DNA from: Pocillopora verrucosa | Lineage: Eukaryota > Cnidaria > Anthozoa > Scleractinia > Pocilloporidae | NCBI RefSeq assembly: GCF_036669915.1 | Contig: NC_089314.1 | Span: 31,804,134 to 31,868,133, forward strand | Length of the DNA stretch: 64,000 bases | Direction of reading: 5' to 3' | Shown: piece by piece, positions 1 through 13,190 of the stretch | Layout of the letters: every line of letters starts with the position of its first letter | Position numbering within the stretch: position 1 is the stretch's first letter | The notes under the pieces: generated by a model | What the model saw: the letters and a program-made list of their open reading frames with translations, nothing else | Databases searched by the model: none | What the model was told of the DNA's origin: nothing | Made by a program: the position numbers and the translations under genes

Positions 1-68
1 AAACTTTCTACACCTTATGATGACAACAAAACTTAACTAAAAATACATAAGATTTATGTTTCCTATAC

Positions 69-3000
69 CTTACTCTCCAATGTGGCAAGTCTTCTGCCAG
101 ACTCAATACTTTCCATGTCTCGTTCCTTCTTCAGCGAATCAACTTGTCTCTGTGAAGCTTGCATTGAGCATTTCAAATCTTCTATTTCACTTCGGAGTAC
201 TGCATCGAGAACAGTAAACAATGTTAGTATTTGATATACACAGTAGTATGGTCTGGCGTGTTTGTAATAAGTTCATCTTCATGTAGTAATGGTTGAGATA
301 ACTAGTAATTGCTCTGAAAAACACATTTTTAACATACCAGTAAGTTCTCCCCGGGCCTCCTTCAGCTTGTCAGCAAGACCCAGGTTCTTCATGTTCAGCT
401 CAGTCTCAGTTGCAGCATGCTTTTCCCGCTCACTGGTTAGAACCTAAAAGAAAATGAAACGAATTCGCATTTGCTGTTCAAAACTTAAAAAGGTAAGTCA
501 AAAAAATTGATTGTTGCATAATAAGCACAGAAAATACAACGATATGTTAGTTTTAATGAAAAAATAACCATGGCTCTATTTTTAAGGGGAACTAAAAGAC
601 ATCATCGAGCGTGATTACATCGGTCAACAAATAAATGTCATAATGATGGTCGTGCTACAAGAACTTGAAAAGTACAAAAACACTTTAGCTCGTATGCAGT
701 CTGATTGGACGTTGCTACACGCTATCTGATCAAGTAACAAGGCCATCCAACCAAAAGTTATTGCACCTCGTCACATATCAATAACGTGGGGATTTACAGT
801 TCAACCCGTTACTTGGCACAGATTCTTTCTTTATTCCTCGGTCTTGGCAGGTGGGTTGAGCAGCGTTCTCCGATAATATTGTATAAATATTAACCTCCTG
901 GGTAAAGTTACTCACCGACGTGAGATTCTGCACTTGGTGTTCAAGTTTGTTGACGGTTTGATTCAGTCGAATTCTTGTCGCCTCTTCTGTCTGGAGCTGT
1001 TGTAACTGGACGTTATTCATTTCCTGGGAAACGTCAAGGAAAAAATAACCACTGAATTATGAGCTGGTACTACTCTTCATGCCTCAAAAAGCAAGTTTCA
1101 AATGAGTGTCCAAAATAAACCGGGAGGGTTTTGCTTCAGTTTTATCTTTGAATGGTCTCAAAAATGAAGAAGAAATACAAAAGACTCGCGCATCCTCCAC
1201 ACCAATCAACTATTAATAATTTCGTTTGTTCCTCTTCTCACCTGTTGCTTTTTTAGCTCCTCCAAAAGCGATTCAGCATAAAGTTCCTCGTCATCCATCT
1301 CTTCGGAGTCAAAATTGAAGAACGGATCATCCATTTCACTGTCTGATCCAATATCGTGGAAGCTGTCTCTCCTTACCAGTCCATTTTGTGGTTTGGGTTT
1401 CTCATCAGGTGTCCCTATCACGGGAGAAGACAGCTTAGACTTTCGACCAACAGCCGGGGATCGTTTAGGAGTGCTTGCTGCGCTGCGTGGACTCAGTCGA
1501 TTGGGCGTGTTTAGGATTTTCCGAGGGGAGGTAAGACTCTGAAGAAAAAATAAAGCCGGGAAAGGATAAAATGATACTAGAATCAAACTTCAAGCAGAGG
1601 AATCACACAGAACTAAACTCTGCGGAAAATACTAATTTATTACCAGCTGCTAAAGGTCTGCTGGTCTACAGGTCAAAGACAAACCTCATTTTAGACCTTT
1701 GCAAATTGGTTATAACCCTGAATAGTAGTTTTGAGTATCTGAATAAAGTAAAAACAAAACTTTATTTCCATTTGCTTAGCTTTACCGCGGCCCTTTTCGT
1801 TGTCTCACCTTGATTGTTTGCATGTGGATGTCATTTAACGTCGTACGCTCCACTGCTGTTTTCAGTTGATGTGCTTCCAGTGCTCTCTATGAAAAAGTCA
1901 ACTAACATTCAATTCAGAATAAAAATGAAACGCAGCTAAGACCTAGAGACAATAGTTGTGAAAAATGGCTTGCTCTGAATTGTACTGTCACTCTATAATC
2001 TTGGCTTAAAACAATCGAGAAGCACCAAGGGATATCTGACTGTAGTTGGATCTTACCTCCAATTCAGAGTTGGCCTTTCTGAGTGACAAAACATCAGCTT
2101 CTAAGTCGATGCATTTTTTTCTGAAGCTCTCCTCTTGTCCTACTAGTTTTTCCTTAGTCTGTTGTAAACTTTCACGGGTTTCTGTTAGTTCCTCTCGAGT
2201 CTTGGATAAAATACAAAAAATAAAATTCAACTTCTGCCTTAATCAACATCAAACGATACCTTACTTTGACTTTACCTTACAATTGAAACGTCGTACGACG
2301 TATGACATACAAAAAACTTGACAACAAAAAATTAATCAACTTGAGAACTGAACTGGCGTCAACATATTCAGGGAAGAAATTTGCCAACTTGAACAGAGTC
2401 ACGATTTCTGCTTATCTCCATTACTCACCGATTCCATTTGAGCGTGTAATTGCGCTCTTTCGAGTTTGAACTTTTCGAGTTCGGCATTCGACGCTTCCAA
2501 GTTTAGCAAGGAGTTGGATAAACTTCTCTCAAGTTCTGTAAAATGAGTACATGAAAAGAACAAAGTCAATAATATGCAAACTACTAGAACTACCCATAGC
2601 ACTTTTGAAAACGTCGCCATTACAGACACTTCGCGTCTCGAAGGCAAAGGTTCGCTGGCCGACTATTGCCTCATATAGGATTTTGTTAGGGTAAAGAGAT
2701 CGCATGTATTGAAAGTCAGTTAAGAAGATGATGTCACGCTGCGAACACAGGGTGAATTCAGTTGGGATGACTGCAAGACAGTAAGACCATACGACAGTGA
2801 GACGATTCCTAGACTATCTGAGAAATGGTATGTTATTACTGACTGATAAAGTAAGACCCCATAAAGTTTTATGTAATAAACTGACCACTTCCTTGAGGTG
2901 ACTGAAGCAATTCCCTCAATTGTCTCTCCAACTGCAACGTGTAGCGCTGACTTTTAGCAAGATCTTGAGTGAAATCAGTCCCATCTTCATCCCGGGTGCG

Positions 3001-6000
3001 TATGCACTTAAGCTCCGCTAAAAAAAAGGCAAAGCAGACGTCAAAAGTTTCGAATTTTAAAAAGAGAGTACCACGTGCAGTACTCTCTTCTGACAAAATA
3101 GCACACCTTGGGTTTAAAGAATATGAAATGAGGTTCAAACAGTTTTCTGAAGGTAGTTCGTTACCTCTAAGCTCTAGATTTTCCATAGCGAACCTCGTGA
3201 CATCTGGGTGGTGTTCAAGTTTATCTTTCATTACGGCGATTTCTTCTTTGAGAAGTTGCTAGAGTAGGAAGAAAACAAAACAGCTCTAGAAATTTTTACC
3301 AAAAAAACAGCAACCACTGTATTTTGCAATATCAGTGAAGGTGATACTGAAAAATCTCAAAGCTACCGGAAGTTATTAATTTTGCACATAAAAGCATGAA
3401 AAAGGGTATTAACCAATCAAGAAGGAAACTGTGTTGGCTTATAGCACAACTGCATTCCTTCCAATCCTTGGAAGCTTCATTAAATACGAACTAAAACAAA
3501 ACACCATAAAACGTCCGAGGCCACGAGCTAATTAACCATTTTGTATACATTTTGCAAACAAAACATTGATAAGTAGAGAAAATCGAGGAATGTTTCTGCC
3601 GAACTCACAATTTCTCTCTCCTTATCGTCGTCTTGGCCATCAGGCCCTTCCTTATCTCGTTTTCTCAGTCTCTCCAGTCTGGAAATTGTGCTTTCTCGAA
3701 ACTTTAGGATCATCTTTGTCGACTGTAGAACAAAAAAGAAATTCAAAGTTATATGTACAAAATATGCACGATACTTCCGATTATTTCAGATAATATCAAT
3801 TTCTGATGAAACATAAGATCTCCATACACAGACCTGAAGGAATTTTTCCTTTTTGCTGCACAATTCCTCGAGCTTTTGCACCTTCTCAACTAAGCACTGG
3901 AAAGAGAGAGATAAGACGATAAAAAATAAAGCTTTCCTGTGATGCATGTTTCTTTAATGCTATCCTGCTACCATAGTCAATAGGGAGCTCTTTCTCACAG
4001 ATGCAAGATCGACCATAAGGCATTTAATCTAGTCTCTTTCTCCATGACAACTGGAGTTAAAATTGAATAACCAAAATTTTTTCTTAAGACGTTGCTTTGA
4101 AAGCAGTTCCCTTCATCATGTTTCACGATTTACTAATTAATGATTTACTAAAACGTCGAGCCTGTTTCAAACCTGCTTTTCCTGTTCGGCTCGATCCCTC
4201 GCCGCAGTGGCTGCCACCATCATTTCTCTCCACTCCCGGTACTGCTGATTCACATCTATTCCAGAGTTATTGTTACAGTTATTGTTATTGTTGTTTGTAT
4301 CAGCAGGGACACAAGCTTCACCTCGAGAATTTTTATGATCTGCTTCAGTTGATTCTGGAAAATGAGAAATTCGGTTGAGTTAGATGCACCTACAACACAT
4401 GACTCTCTGTCACAAATTAACCGTTTTTCATTGACCTAAGCATTTCCTCTTGCTACATGGAGCAAAATTTCAAACCGACATACTAAGGACACGGAATTTT
4501 GCCTTTAGATGCCTAACATCGTACCTTGTCTGGTGATTTGCTTTGGAATTCCAGCTAAAAGAAGGGTAAAAAAACACACGCTAAGTAAATTGGGGACAAG
4601 AATGATGCGGAGATAGTTGAAAAAACTATGCCAACAAGAGAACAGGAAGCTGAAATATTTTAACAAGTTCTCAGAGACAACATCCTCAACAGTCGAATTG
4701 AGGATGAGGGAACCTATTGCCCAACGAATTACCCATGGACAAATTGCAAAATTCCTAGAGTGGTCTCTGAACTTATTCTGAACTAAGAAATTAGCGCTGT
4801 CACCTCGAGCTTTCTCCAGCTCCTCTCTAAGTCGTCTTATTTCAGCTTGAAGAGCAGTAATGCTTCCAGTAGCATCCTCATTCACCACAGCCTACAATAT
4901 GAAACATCATAAGGGTCTCAATTCATGCCTTAACCACTCTGACTCAAAATAACCTGATTACTTACAGTACCACAAGATGAGATTAAGCACAATACCTTGT
5001 TTTTAATCATCTTTGCTCTTTTAGCAAAGTTTAGAGTGGATAATGTTTCACCAAAACACCTGTTACAAAGGAAAAAAAGACCACAGTTAAACTGTTGTTG
5101 ACGACTCAATCCTGACAAAAATCCCTTTACACATGTAAAACAGCTTTCAAGGAGGAACCAGTCAGCAGATATCTACAGAAAGCCCTTTTATTATCACTTA
5201 TATTAGGGAAAGTGGTATTTTGTCCAAAAAGAACTTACTTAGCAGATGGATGTACATTTGCAATAAGATAAGTCTTTGCATTGCCACCCAGTGAGTCCTG
5301 TGAAATAAAAATCGATTTTAGATTAATGTACCATGATACAGTAATACTACGTGCACCAGAACCCTGCAAAAGCTAAGTGTTAAAGACACTGATACAAAAT
5401 CATATGTAGGTAGAAAGAAGTAGAATTAATGTTAAGTTTTAGCGCTGTATAAGAGACAGTCATAATGTTACTTACTCTTAAAAGGAATGTTAGTTTTGAG
5501 TCTCTATAGTGAACATGTCTGGTCTTCCCGTGAGTGATATCAACCAAGGCCATGATCACATTACCAAGTGCTGACAACGACTTGTTAATACTACTTGCTT
5601 CCTGTAAAGTGAGAAAAACAAAGCTGATCAGCTACATATATATGTACAACTGTATATGCCGATGAAAAAAAACAAATATGCCAATTACAAAATGAAGTGA
5701 ATTAAGTCCAAAGAAGTCATTCCCATTGCATGGTTCAAAAATTATACAATATCTCCAAAAATTAATCCATATAGCAAAAGCTATCACATGGTAAAAGCTA
5801 TCAGAGAAAGGATATGACAGTGCTGACTAATTCATACTTTCAACTGTGACCGATAACACCTAACTAAATGAAACTTTGACAGACTGCCACTCAAAAGCAT
5901 TTATTTTGATGCTGAGGTAAACAAGTTTAGTACTTAATGGTTATAACTTTTTTTGTTACCAAGTTTGTTACAGATCTACTGCAGGAAGTGAATTAAAGTT

Positions 6001-9000
6001 TACCTTAAGTCTGAGGCCCTCTGCATGAGTATCCTTCTGTCTTTCAGAACCTGCCAAATCCACAAGATGAAGACGGGACACTTTGATACTAGCCATACCT
6101 GCCTTACGTTCCTGAAGAGTATTAGGATAAAAGGTTATTAACACCATAAAGTACTAATGTAAAATAACATAGTTTGTTATACAAAATTGCTGAACCTTTG
6201 ATTCTAAAGTCACTGTAAAAACTGCATGGCTGCGGCTACTTTCTCTGTTCATTGATGTGGAGGCTACTCTTCTGTTCAGCCAACCAGAATTCAACACCTA
6301 AGAAAGAATTATTATTTGAGTGAGTTTTGGAATGATCAAATATAAAATTGCCGACCGTAATAAGAATGTCACCTTTCATTAATAGGAGAAACAGGTAAGG
6401 TAACAGGAGAACATTGGCCAGGCAATCAAAATTATCAACAGAATCTCACATAGTAGCAACTGAATTCTCAAATCTTTTATGTTTAAGAACAACCTGAAGT
6501 ACATGGAAGTTAAGAGAAAACCTCATTTAAGGGATATCTTTATAAATGATTGACAAAAACTTATGAAATCAAGTTTAACATAAGACAAATGTGCATACCC
6601 TGTAAGCATCCCTTGCACTCGCCACATCTCTTTCTAGTAACCCATCTACAAATACACCTTTCTTGATGTCCTCCCTAAGTGACAGGCCCATTGACGCAGG
6701 ATCTAACAAGTCAAATATCTGTTCATTGTAGATCTCCAGGAAAGAGCAGCGACACAAGAATTCTACTCGTTCACCATACTGAAAACAAAAACAAAAAAAC
6801 AAAAAACAAAAAAACCGAATACAATCAGTTTTTCCTAAAAACTAAGCTTCCTTTTGACAGCTTAGGGGAAAAGTTCCTTTACATATCTTTAAAATAGTCT
6901 AGGAGGATATTATATCATTTTTTATTACAACAAAGTGGGAGTTAATAGCACTACATGTACTTAGACAATATATCCTAAGAAGAGTTATTTTTTTCAGGCA
7001 TGCACAATAATATACCTTTTCCTGTTCCCTGTTTATCAAACTGAATAGGTATTCAAATGCACGTGGTATGACACCACGGAGCTGATGAGTAAAGCTCTCT
7101 TCCTCTCCCTCAGCAGGTCCTATCACACAGAGATAGACAACAACTCAGACAAATGGGAAGTTTCTAGTGCCTTTTGCATCACACCAGGGAATGTTATTTA
7201 ATCAAACATTTTTGGCAGCCAAGCCTTACCAAGCATGGTGAATGTTTTCCCTGAGCCAGTCTGGCCACTGAGGAAGGAAGCAAATCACAAACAAATTGAT
7301 TAGTGAGTTGAGAACAGAATATGCATCTTAAAATGGCTGATCAACCATGAAAACATTTTTATACCTGAGAGTTTATCAAATTTGAGATGGCATGTCAAAT
7401 GTTATTACATGTTTCATATTTACATGAAAGTAGTAAAGAGATAAATGAACACAGAAGTGGTATGAAAACTGTTTTATCAAGCTATTTCAAATAAGAATAA
7501 CAAGAACAACACTCAATTTCACCATCAAAGTGCCTGAAACAAAGCAAGTAACCCAGTAGGAGGCAGTGAAAGTCACTTGACCATGAGGCTTGCTTCATTG
7601 CCTAATAATTATCTAAAAACAACTTTATGAATCACAAGAATAAAGGAATACAAACTCAAAGCTGTGCATAGGTATTACATTAGCAATATATATATTCATC
7701 AACTTACTAGGCAAAAATTGTTCCATTGTAACCTGCAACACAACCCTCTACAATCTTCTTCCCAACTGCTCCAAAGACCTCTTCCTGTTCAAAAATTACA
7801 TGGATAATGACTTAAGTTTTAATAAATATAAAAATTTGTGTCAGTTCCAAATAAACTAACATCTTTACATCCATGAAAAACTTTATGGAACTTTTTTGGA
7901 TATCACAGGAAGTACATCTAATGGCAAATATATACACTTGCACTAAAACACTAAAAAATACATGATTTAAACACAGTACAAAGGTTCTGTAATTTCAATG
8001 TACTCAGTAGTAGTCAACTGGAAGAACACATTTAAGACTCCTTCTGGGATGAAAGCTTTTTAACTAGAATGGAAGATTAATGGAAACAAAAAACCTACCA
8101 GCATTTCTTTGACATAAACTATTGTCTGCAAACTTACAAAATGGTATTTACCTGAGTTGTGTTAATATCAGCCACATGATCAAAGGAAAATGTTTTTGGA
8201 TCAGGCTTGCTCTGAAGAACAACTGTATTTCCAGATGTTACATCTAGACATGGTGTGCGATCAACATCTGTTTCAAGGTTTTTAGCTGGAGGTCTGACAC
8301 GTACATACACTCGAATGTTATCACCTTCCCCACTGAAAATCAAAACAGCCACTTTTTATACTTCTGACAAGAGTATTATTGGTGCGTTAAAATAAATAGG
8401 AAAACATTTCCACACATTTATAGATTAATATAAGGACTAAAACCAAACAAGAATATCTAAGTAAATAACAAATATGATTTTTTTACACTTATCATAATTT
8501 ATACTAATAAAGTCAATCTTCATGCACAGAAGTTATTTCTGATTATCTTAAATTCCTGATTTGTGTTCCTTAGGCACTATTTCACAAAAATGTTTTGGAT
8601 AAAGATTTAATTTAGAGACAATCTCTATAATTTCTTACTCGAATCTGCCATGGTATCCCTATTGTATTACAAATAGTTATGGGATAATATTTAAATAGTA
8701 TATACACATTAGTGATACCAATTCAACAGTTTTACTTTAAGATTCTCACTAAAATTTCACTATTGAAAAGCAAAGAAGAGCAAAACACAAATTAAAAAGA
8801 TTGATAACAAATGAAAGCTTGTTCCAATTCTCTGAAAGCAATGACATAATTTAAGCTTATTTAATGAAGAATAGAAATATAATCTGATCACAGAAAATAT
8901 AAACAAAAAACAAATATCAAAAATGTAGGGTTTTAAGTCTAAGCCAATTAGAGATTCCTAAGACATATGTAAGATATGCAAAAAATAAACCAAATAGTAC

Positions 9001-12000
9001 ATCACTTGGCAAAGTGCCAGTTCTCATGTAAAAATACAGCCATGTACTAAAAGCTTTAGTAAAAACTATTCTAACTTCCAAATTCTCAGCATTGCAGAAA
9101 ATATCATAATAACAGATATAGTAATTAAATACAACCACAATGCAACATAAACAACTGATAAAAACCATGGAGAAAAGAGTTATCAGGAAACAACAGCAGA
9201 GGCTAGTGGTGAACTATAATATCAAAGAATGGAGAAAATAATTGCTATAAAAACTTGTTTTATACAATATTCTTTAGGAAAATTATAGCCACATCATCAT
9301 GATAAAATAATCTTGGCACAAATTTAATATGGAAAGAAGTTCTGAAGTGGTAACAACTGAAACAAAAATGTCCAGAAGAACAAGAAAAGTGACTGGTGAT
9401 CTTACACTTCATCAAGGATGGATGCAATATAATATAAACAGCATAATCTTGTGATAACAAAATAGTAGAAACCTTAAACTCAAACCCTGAAAGAATATTG
9501 TTTTGATTCAACAATGTCCTCAACCACTGAATTAGCTACAACATTAGGTACAACTTGCTGCTGCCTGATATTCTTATTCAAGATTACTACATAGCACTTT
9601 ACCTTTGACAAAAATTACACGATGAGTGACTATGCCTCCTGCTAAACCTACATTTGTGTTCAGGAACCATAAGCATCATGTCAAAGCAGCTTAATGGTCA
9701 TTTCATCCATTGTGATATTGAAAATACTACTCTCCAAAACATGACCTTGGAAAATTCAACTGCTTTCCCTACACACAGTGTTAATAACCACCAAAATTAT
9801 TCATCTTCTCCTATAATGCCATGGGTTGGAATTTCTATTAGGGGCTATTCAATTCATCATCCAAAGATAGATTGCCAATAATATCCATAACAATCCATTC
9901 CCCTGCAGGGAACAGCCTCTCTTTTGTGCCTCCTACACAAAGAATATATTATTGTAATCTTTATACATGAGAGAGAATTATAAGCCAAGTTATTGAACAA
10001 ATGTGGCATGCACTTTGGAAACAATTTATCCTTCAAGAACCAACCTTTAAAACAAAATATATTTAAAAGACTTTTTGGAGAAGTTTTTGGAAAACTCTCC
10101 TTGAAGTGCTGGATTTTGTTTATGAATAATTTTCTCCAAGACTAGTGGCATGCATGGCTGAGTGCACTGATATTTGTGGAAATTGAACATACGTCAAAGG
10201 TAATCATGGATGAATGATTGAATGAATAGAACTTTGAATCCAAAATATCTGAATTGTAAAGCAAACATACTAAGGAAACACACCATGCAAGGTGCAACAT
10301 GGAAATATATTCATAACTTTCCAATATATTCAAACTTTTTGAATATTTCATTCTGTTTGAAGTCGGTTGTGGAAAACCACCTTTATCACATTCACCAAAA
10401 GAAAAATCATGTCCACTTCCTTGTAAATTTGAGATATAGTGGGTATCTAAATACTGTATTTACAATCTCTCTAGATTGGAAAAAAATTCCAACTTCAACT
10501 GATAAATAAACAACAAGACTGGAAGTTAAGGGTCATCTTGCCATTAAATTCCATTAACAAATTACATTCCAGCAATTGGAATTAAGACTCAAATCCATGC
10601 AAATGCTTACAAACCAGGATGACAATTCAATCACAATTTACCTGCTGCTCAGTTTTAAAGCAAAATTGTGTGATTCTACCTCATAAAAATACCTTCCTGT
10701 TTTAAAATATAGACTGAGGTACAATTAACATTTTAACACACTCAAAATGCATATAAGTAAAGTGGAAAACAACATAACAAGGTTAGGAAATTTGTTACCA
10801 ATAAATTGTGAGGCAAGATTTGCATCTCTAAATTGTTGTTCAGCAATGCTTCTTTCCAAAATAAATGACTTTTCTATCAATACAATATGTAGAAGTTGGA
10901 CAGCAGGTTGACAATTCCATTACGGACATGCATGTTGATGCTGCTGTGGTAACAGCTTGCTATTTATAACTTATCATGAAATGCTTGCCAGGGCGTGAAA
11001 TTAATTTTTTTTTCCTGATAGCCACTTGGCTCCTAAATTCTTCAAAGTGGTGGCCAATTCAAAAAAAGTTGGTTGCCATTTTGAAAGACAAACAAAACCT
11101 TTTTTTACGCTGTCATCGTTCTAGAAATTAAGTTAGGGAAAAGATCTTTAACATGCTACAAAGTGGACACGAGGATGGATGATATGCAATGTTTAAGCTT
11201 ACCTAAATCCAAGATGGCGTCTAGTTATCGATCAAGATGCATGTGCTGCGTTTTGGAAACAAACTTAACAAGGAAGTTTGCTGCGGATTTGTCTTTGCAA
11301 ATCTTTTTAATTCTAGCTAAGGTTATGATGAAACATTCTAGTCACCAAAGTGAAAAATTTAGTTGCATTGGCACCTGTATTAGGCGCAATTACATGCCCT
11401 GCCTGCAGTTTCAGCAAAATTAATGAAAATCATAGAGGTATCTACAGTAATAATACTCAACTTATTTCATGCACATTGGTTCTTTATAAATAAAAGATAA
11501 ACAGTCTACACTCAATGGCCACTGCTTACAACATAGCTATATTAATACAAATAAAATACATATATATAAATATAATGTCATAAAGATATGTCTTCTGCAA
11601 ATAAAATGCAATATTTGTTAATACTCCATGACCACCTGTTGTATACATGTTCAGAATTAACAGCAACTCGAAATAACATCAGGGGAGAGGCCAAATCAAA
11701 TTCAATTATTGGAAAATACGGTAAAATTTCCGCACAACTCCATACCACATTATGCATTCAGTTCTTGGATAGAGAAAACAATGACCAAAAAAATACATTG
11801 GCATTGAGAAAACAGATTTGTTTTACAATAGTATGGGGCTGTGCGAAAATTTTACCAATTAATCTTCTCTAATACTGACTAGTTTGCAAAGAAATAACCA
11901 GTAATTCCGAAACGAGAATATCGTGCTTTCAACACCAATTAACACTTTAATAAACTGTATGCACTGTACTGACACCGTTTTGAGCTTCTGGGAACAATAT

Positions 12001-13005
12001 AGCATCAAAATATATCAGCATTATCATAAATAAACGGACATAAATAGACTGATTACAATTTAAGCTTGTTTGTTTGTACTGTTGTTACTTTTCCAAAACA
12101 AATGGACGCTACGTACAATCTCGCCAAAGATGAGATTACGAAGAAGTTAGCCGAATGCCCATTTCCAAGTGAAAACATATGTCTACCCTAATTTTGGGGG
12201 AAAATTTCACCATAAAAGAAAGTTTTCTTTGAATAAGCAATAAACTTACAATAGAGAAAGAAGGGTAAATTCTGTGTCGTAAAGAGAGTGTACATAAGCT
12301 TAACTTGAATCGAAAAACTACAAAAAATTAGCTTAATAAAATTACGCTCATGCAGTTTCACCTTCCATATCCAAATGATATTGCCATCAAGCTTCGAATC
12401 CTTCAATCACTACGTCTATGAGGTATTATTCTATGTCAACAACCGATCGTTAAAGCCTATTATAAAGCTTTGCTTCTAGCTTCTGGGAGCATCAAAAATG
12501 TCCGTCCGCGTCACTTCACAAAGAAACTTTCAGTGTTTGTTTACTTTATCGCAACAGACGACTTGCGCAAGCACCAACGCTATGGTTTAATATATGTGCA
12601 AGCCATGTGAACGAATTAACGCTTGGAAAAGTTATAGTTGTGGTAGCTTACGTCCACGAAACCAAAATACTACTATGGAAGGGCATGATCGGCTGATGAC
12701 GTTAAAAGTGCCCTCAATTATCGCACCTATCGGTTATTTTTAGCGCTAAGTACTACTCGAATGTAAGTTAAAAGTTAACGAATCGCAATAAATAGGTCTA
12801 CGCCAGAGAGATAACCAACACAAGGCGATATTAACACTTACCTTTCATGTCCACTGCTCGATGATTCTGCAAATCAATCAGATAAAACTCAATTACAGCA
12901 GTTTGGCGAACTGAATTCGGAGAGAAGTACGTGACTATAAAAGATCTCGCAGCCGAGTTTGTCCCTCCTCTCACCTTTCCCTCTGCCTGGTAGATGAATT
13001 CTCAT
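69..13005 (-). CDS. KIF15: Kinesin-12 motor KIF15 (N-terminal part, runs off left edge)
   Basis: Plus-end-directed mitotic kinesin; family members act on spindle microtubules. Coding exons, 5' to 3' on the minus strand: 13005-12975, 12866-12842, 8332-8152, 7784-7708, 7267-7230, 7119-7016, 6778-6599, 6297-6196, 6111-6004, 5601-5476, 5297-5239, 5059-4996, 4891-4804, 4554-4525, 4354-4173, 3896-3834, 3722-3609, 3258-3165, 3017-2886, 2535-2429, 2200-2057, 1886-1809, 1538-1242, 1023-916, 443-338, 199-69. All have GT/AG borders and phases that agree, giving 923 residues. The motor follows a short Ser-rich leader. P-loop GQTGSGKT is at 106-113, switch I NRESSRSH at 229-236 and switch II DLAGSE at 264-269. 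The motor ends near residue 365 (KRAKMIKNK). The rest is mostly coiled coil with a Ser/Pro/acidic linker (exon 1538-1242). The phrases [15 protein letters not shown] and [14 protein letters not shown] point to kinesin-12 rather than other kinesins. The start ATG is the only one in phase with the motor. The C-terminal coiled coil and stop lie outside the window. Confidence 0.95.
8333..12841 (-). other. KIF15: Long second intron of KIF15
   Basis: A 4.5-kb AT-rich intron separates the tiny second coding exon from the first motor exon; the other introns of this gene are mostly 100-700 bp. Both strands hold only short random open frames. I see no tRNA, no clear transposon ends and no conserved protein segment. 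The stretch around 10980-11420 is somewhat different in texture (T-runs, then a less AT-rich segment) and could be an old insertion, but I cannot name it. Confidence 0.7.
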
Positions 13006-13190
13006 AGTAGTACAGCTCTAGAATTAAACACCGAGTTCTGATTAAAAGTTCCCTTGAAATTTAAAGAAACATACTTGAAATGTTGCTTGAAAGGAAATGA
13101 TGTACTGCCGTTTCAACTAAAGCGCTCTGGCAAATCAAATTTCGCGCTCGGCGCATGTCCTTCAGTTGTCACGTGACTCAAAGAGCTCGT
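13006..13190 (-). promoter_or_regulatory. Putative KIF15 promoter with E2F-like and E-box sites
   Basis: The sequence just upstream of the KIF15 start codon contains TTTCGCGC at 13140-13147, an exact match to the E2F consensus TTTSSCGC. An E-box core CACGTG lies inside TCACGTGAC near 13170. Mitotic kinesins in animals are commonly driven by E2F/DREAM-type control, so the placement about 135 bp from the start fits. No TATA box is obvious. The transcription start is not known; this is inference from motif and position. Confidence 0.4.

Noticed and set aside
2399-2647. Frame at a KIF15 exon with a hydrophobic N-terminus that looks like a membrane anchor
   Set aside because: The hydrophobic part is intron sequence read through the acceptor at 2536; only the coiled-coil part is coding.
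11163-11423. 86-codon plus-strand frame in the long KIF15 intron
   Set aside because: No recognised family, no splice partners; at best an old insertion fragment.
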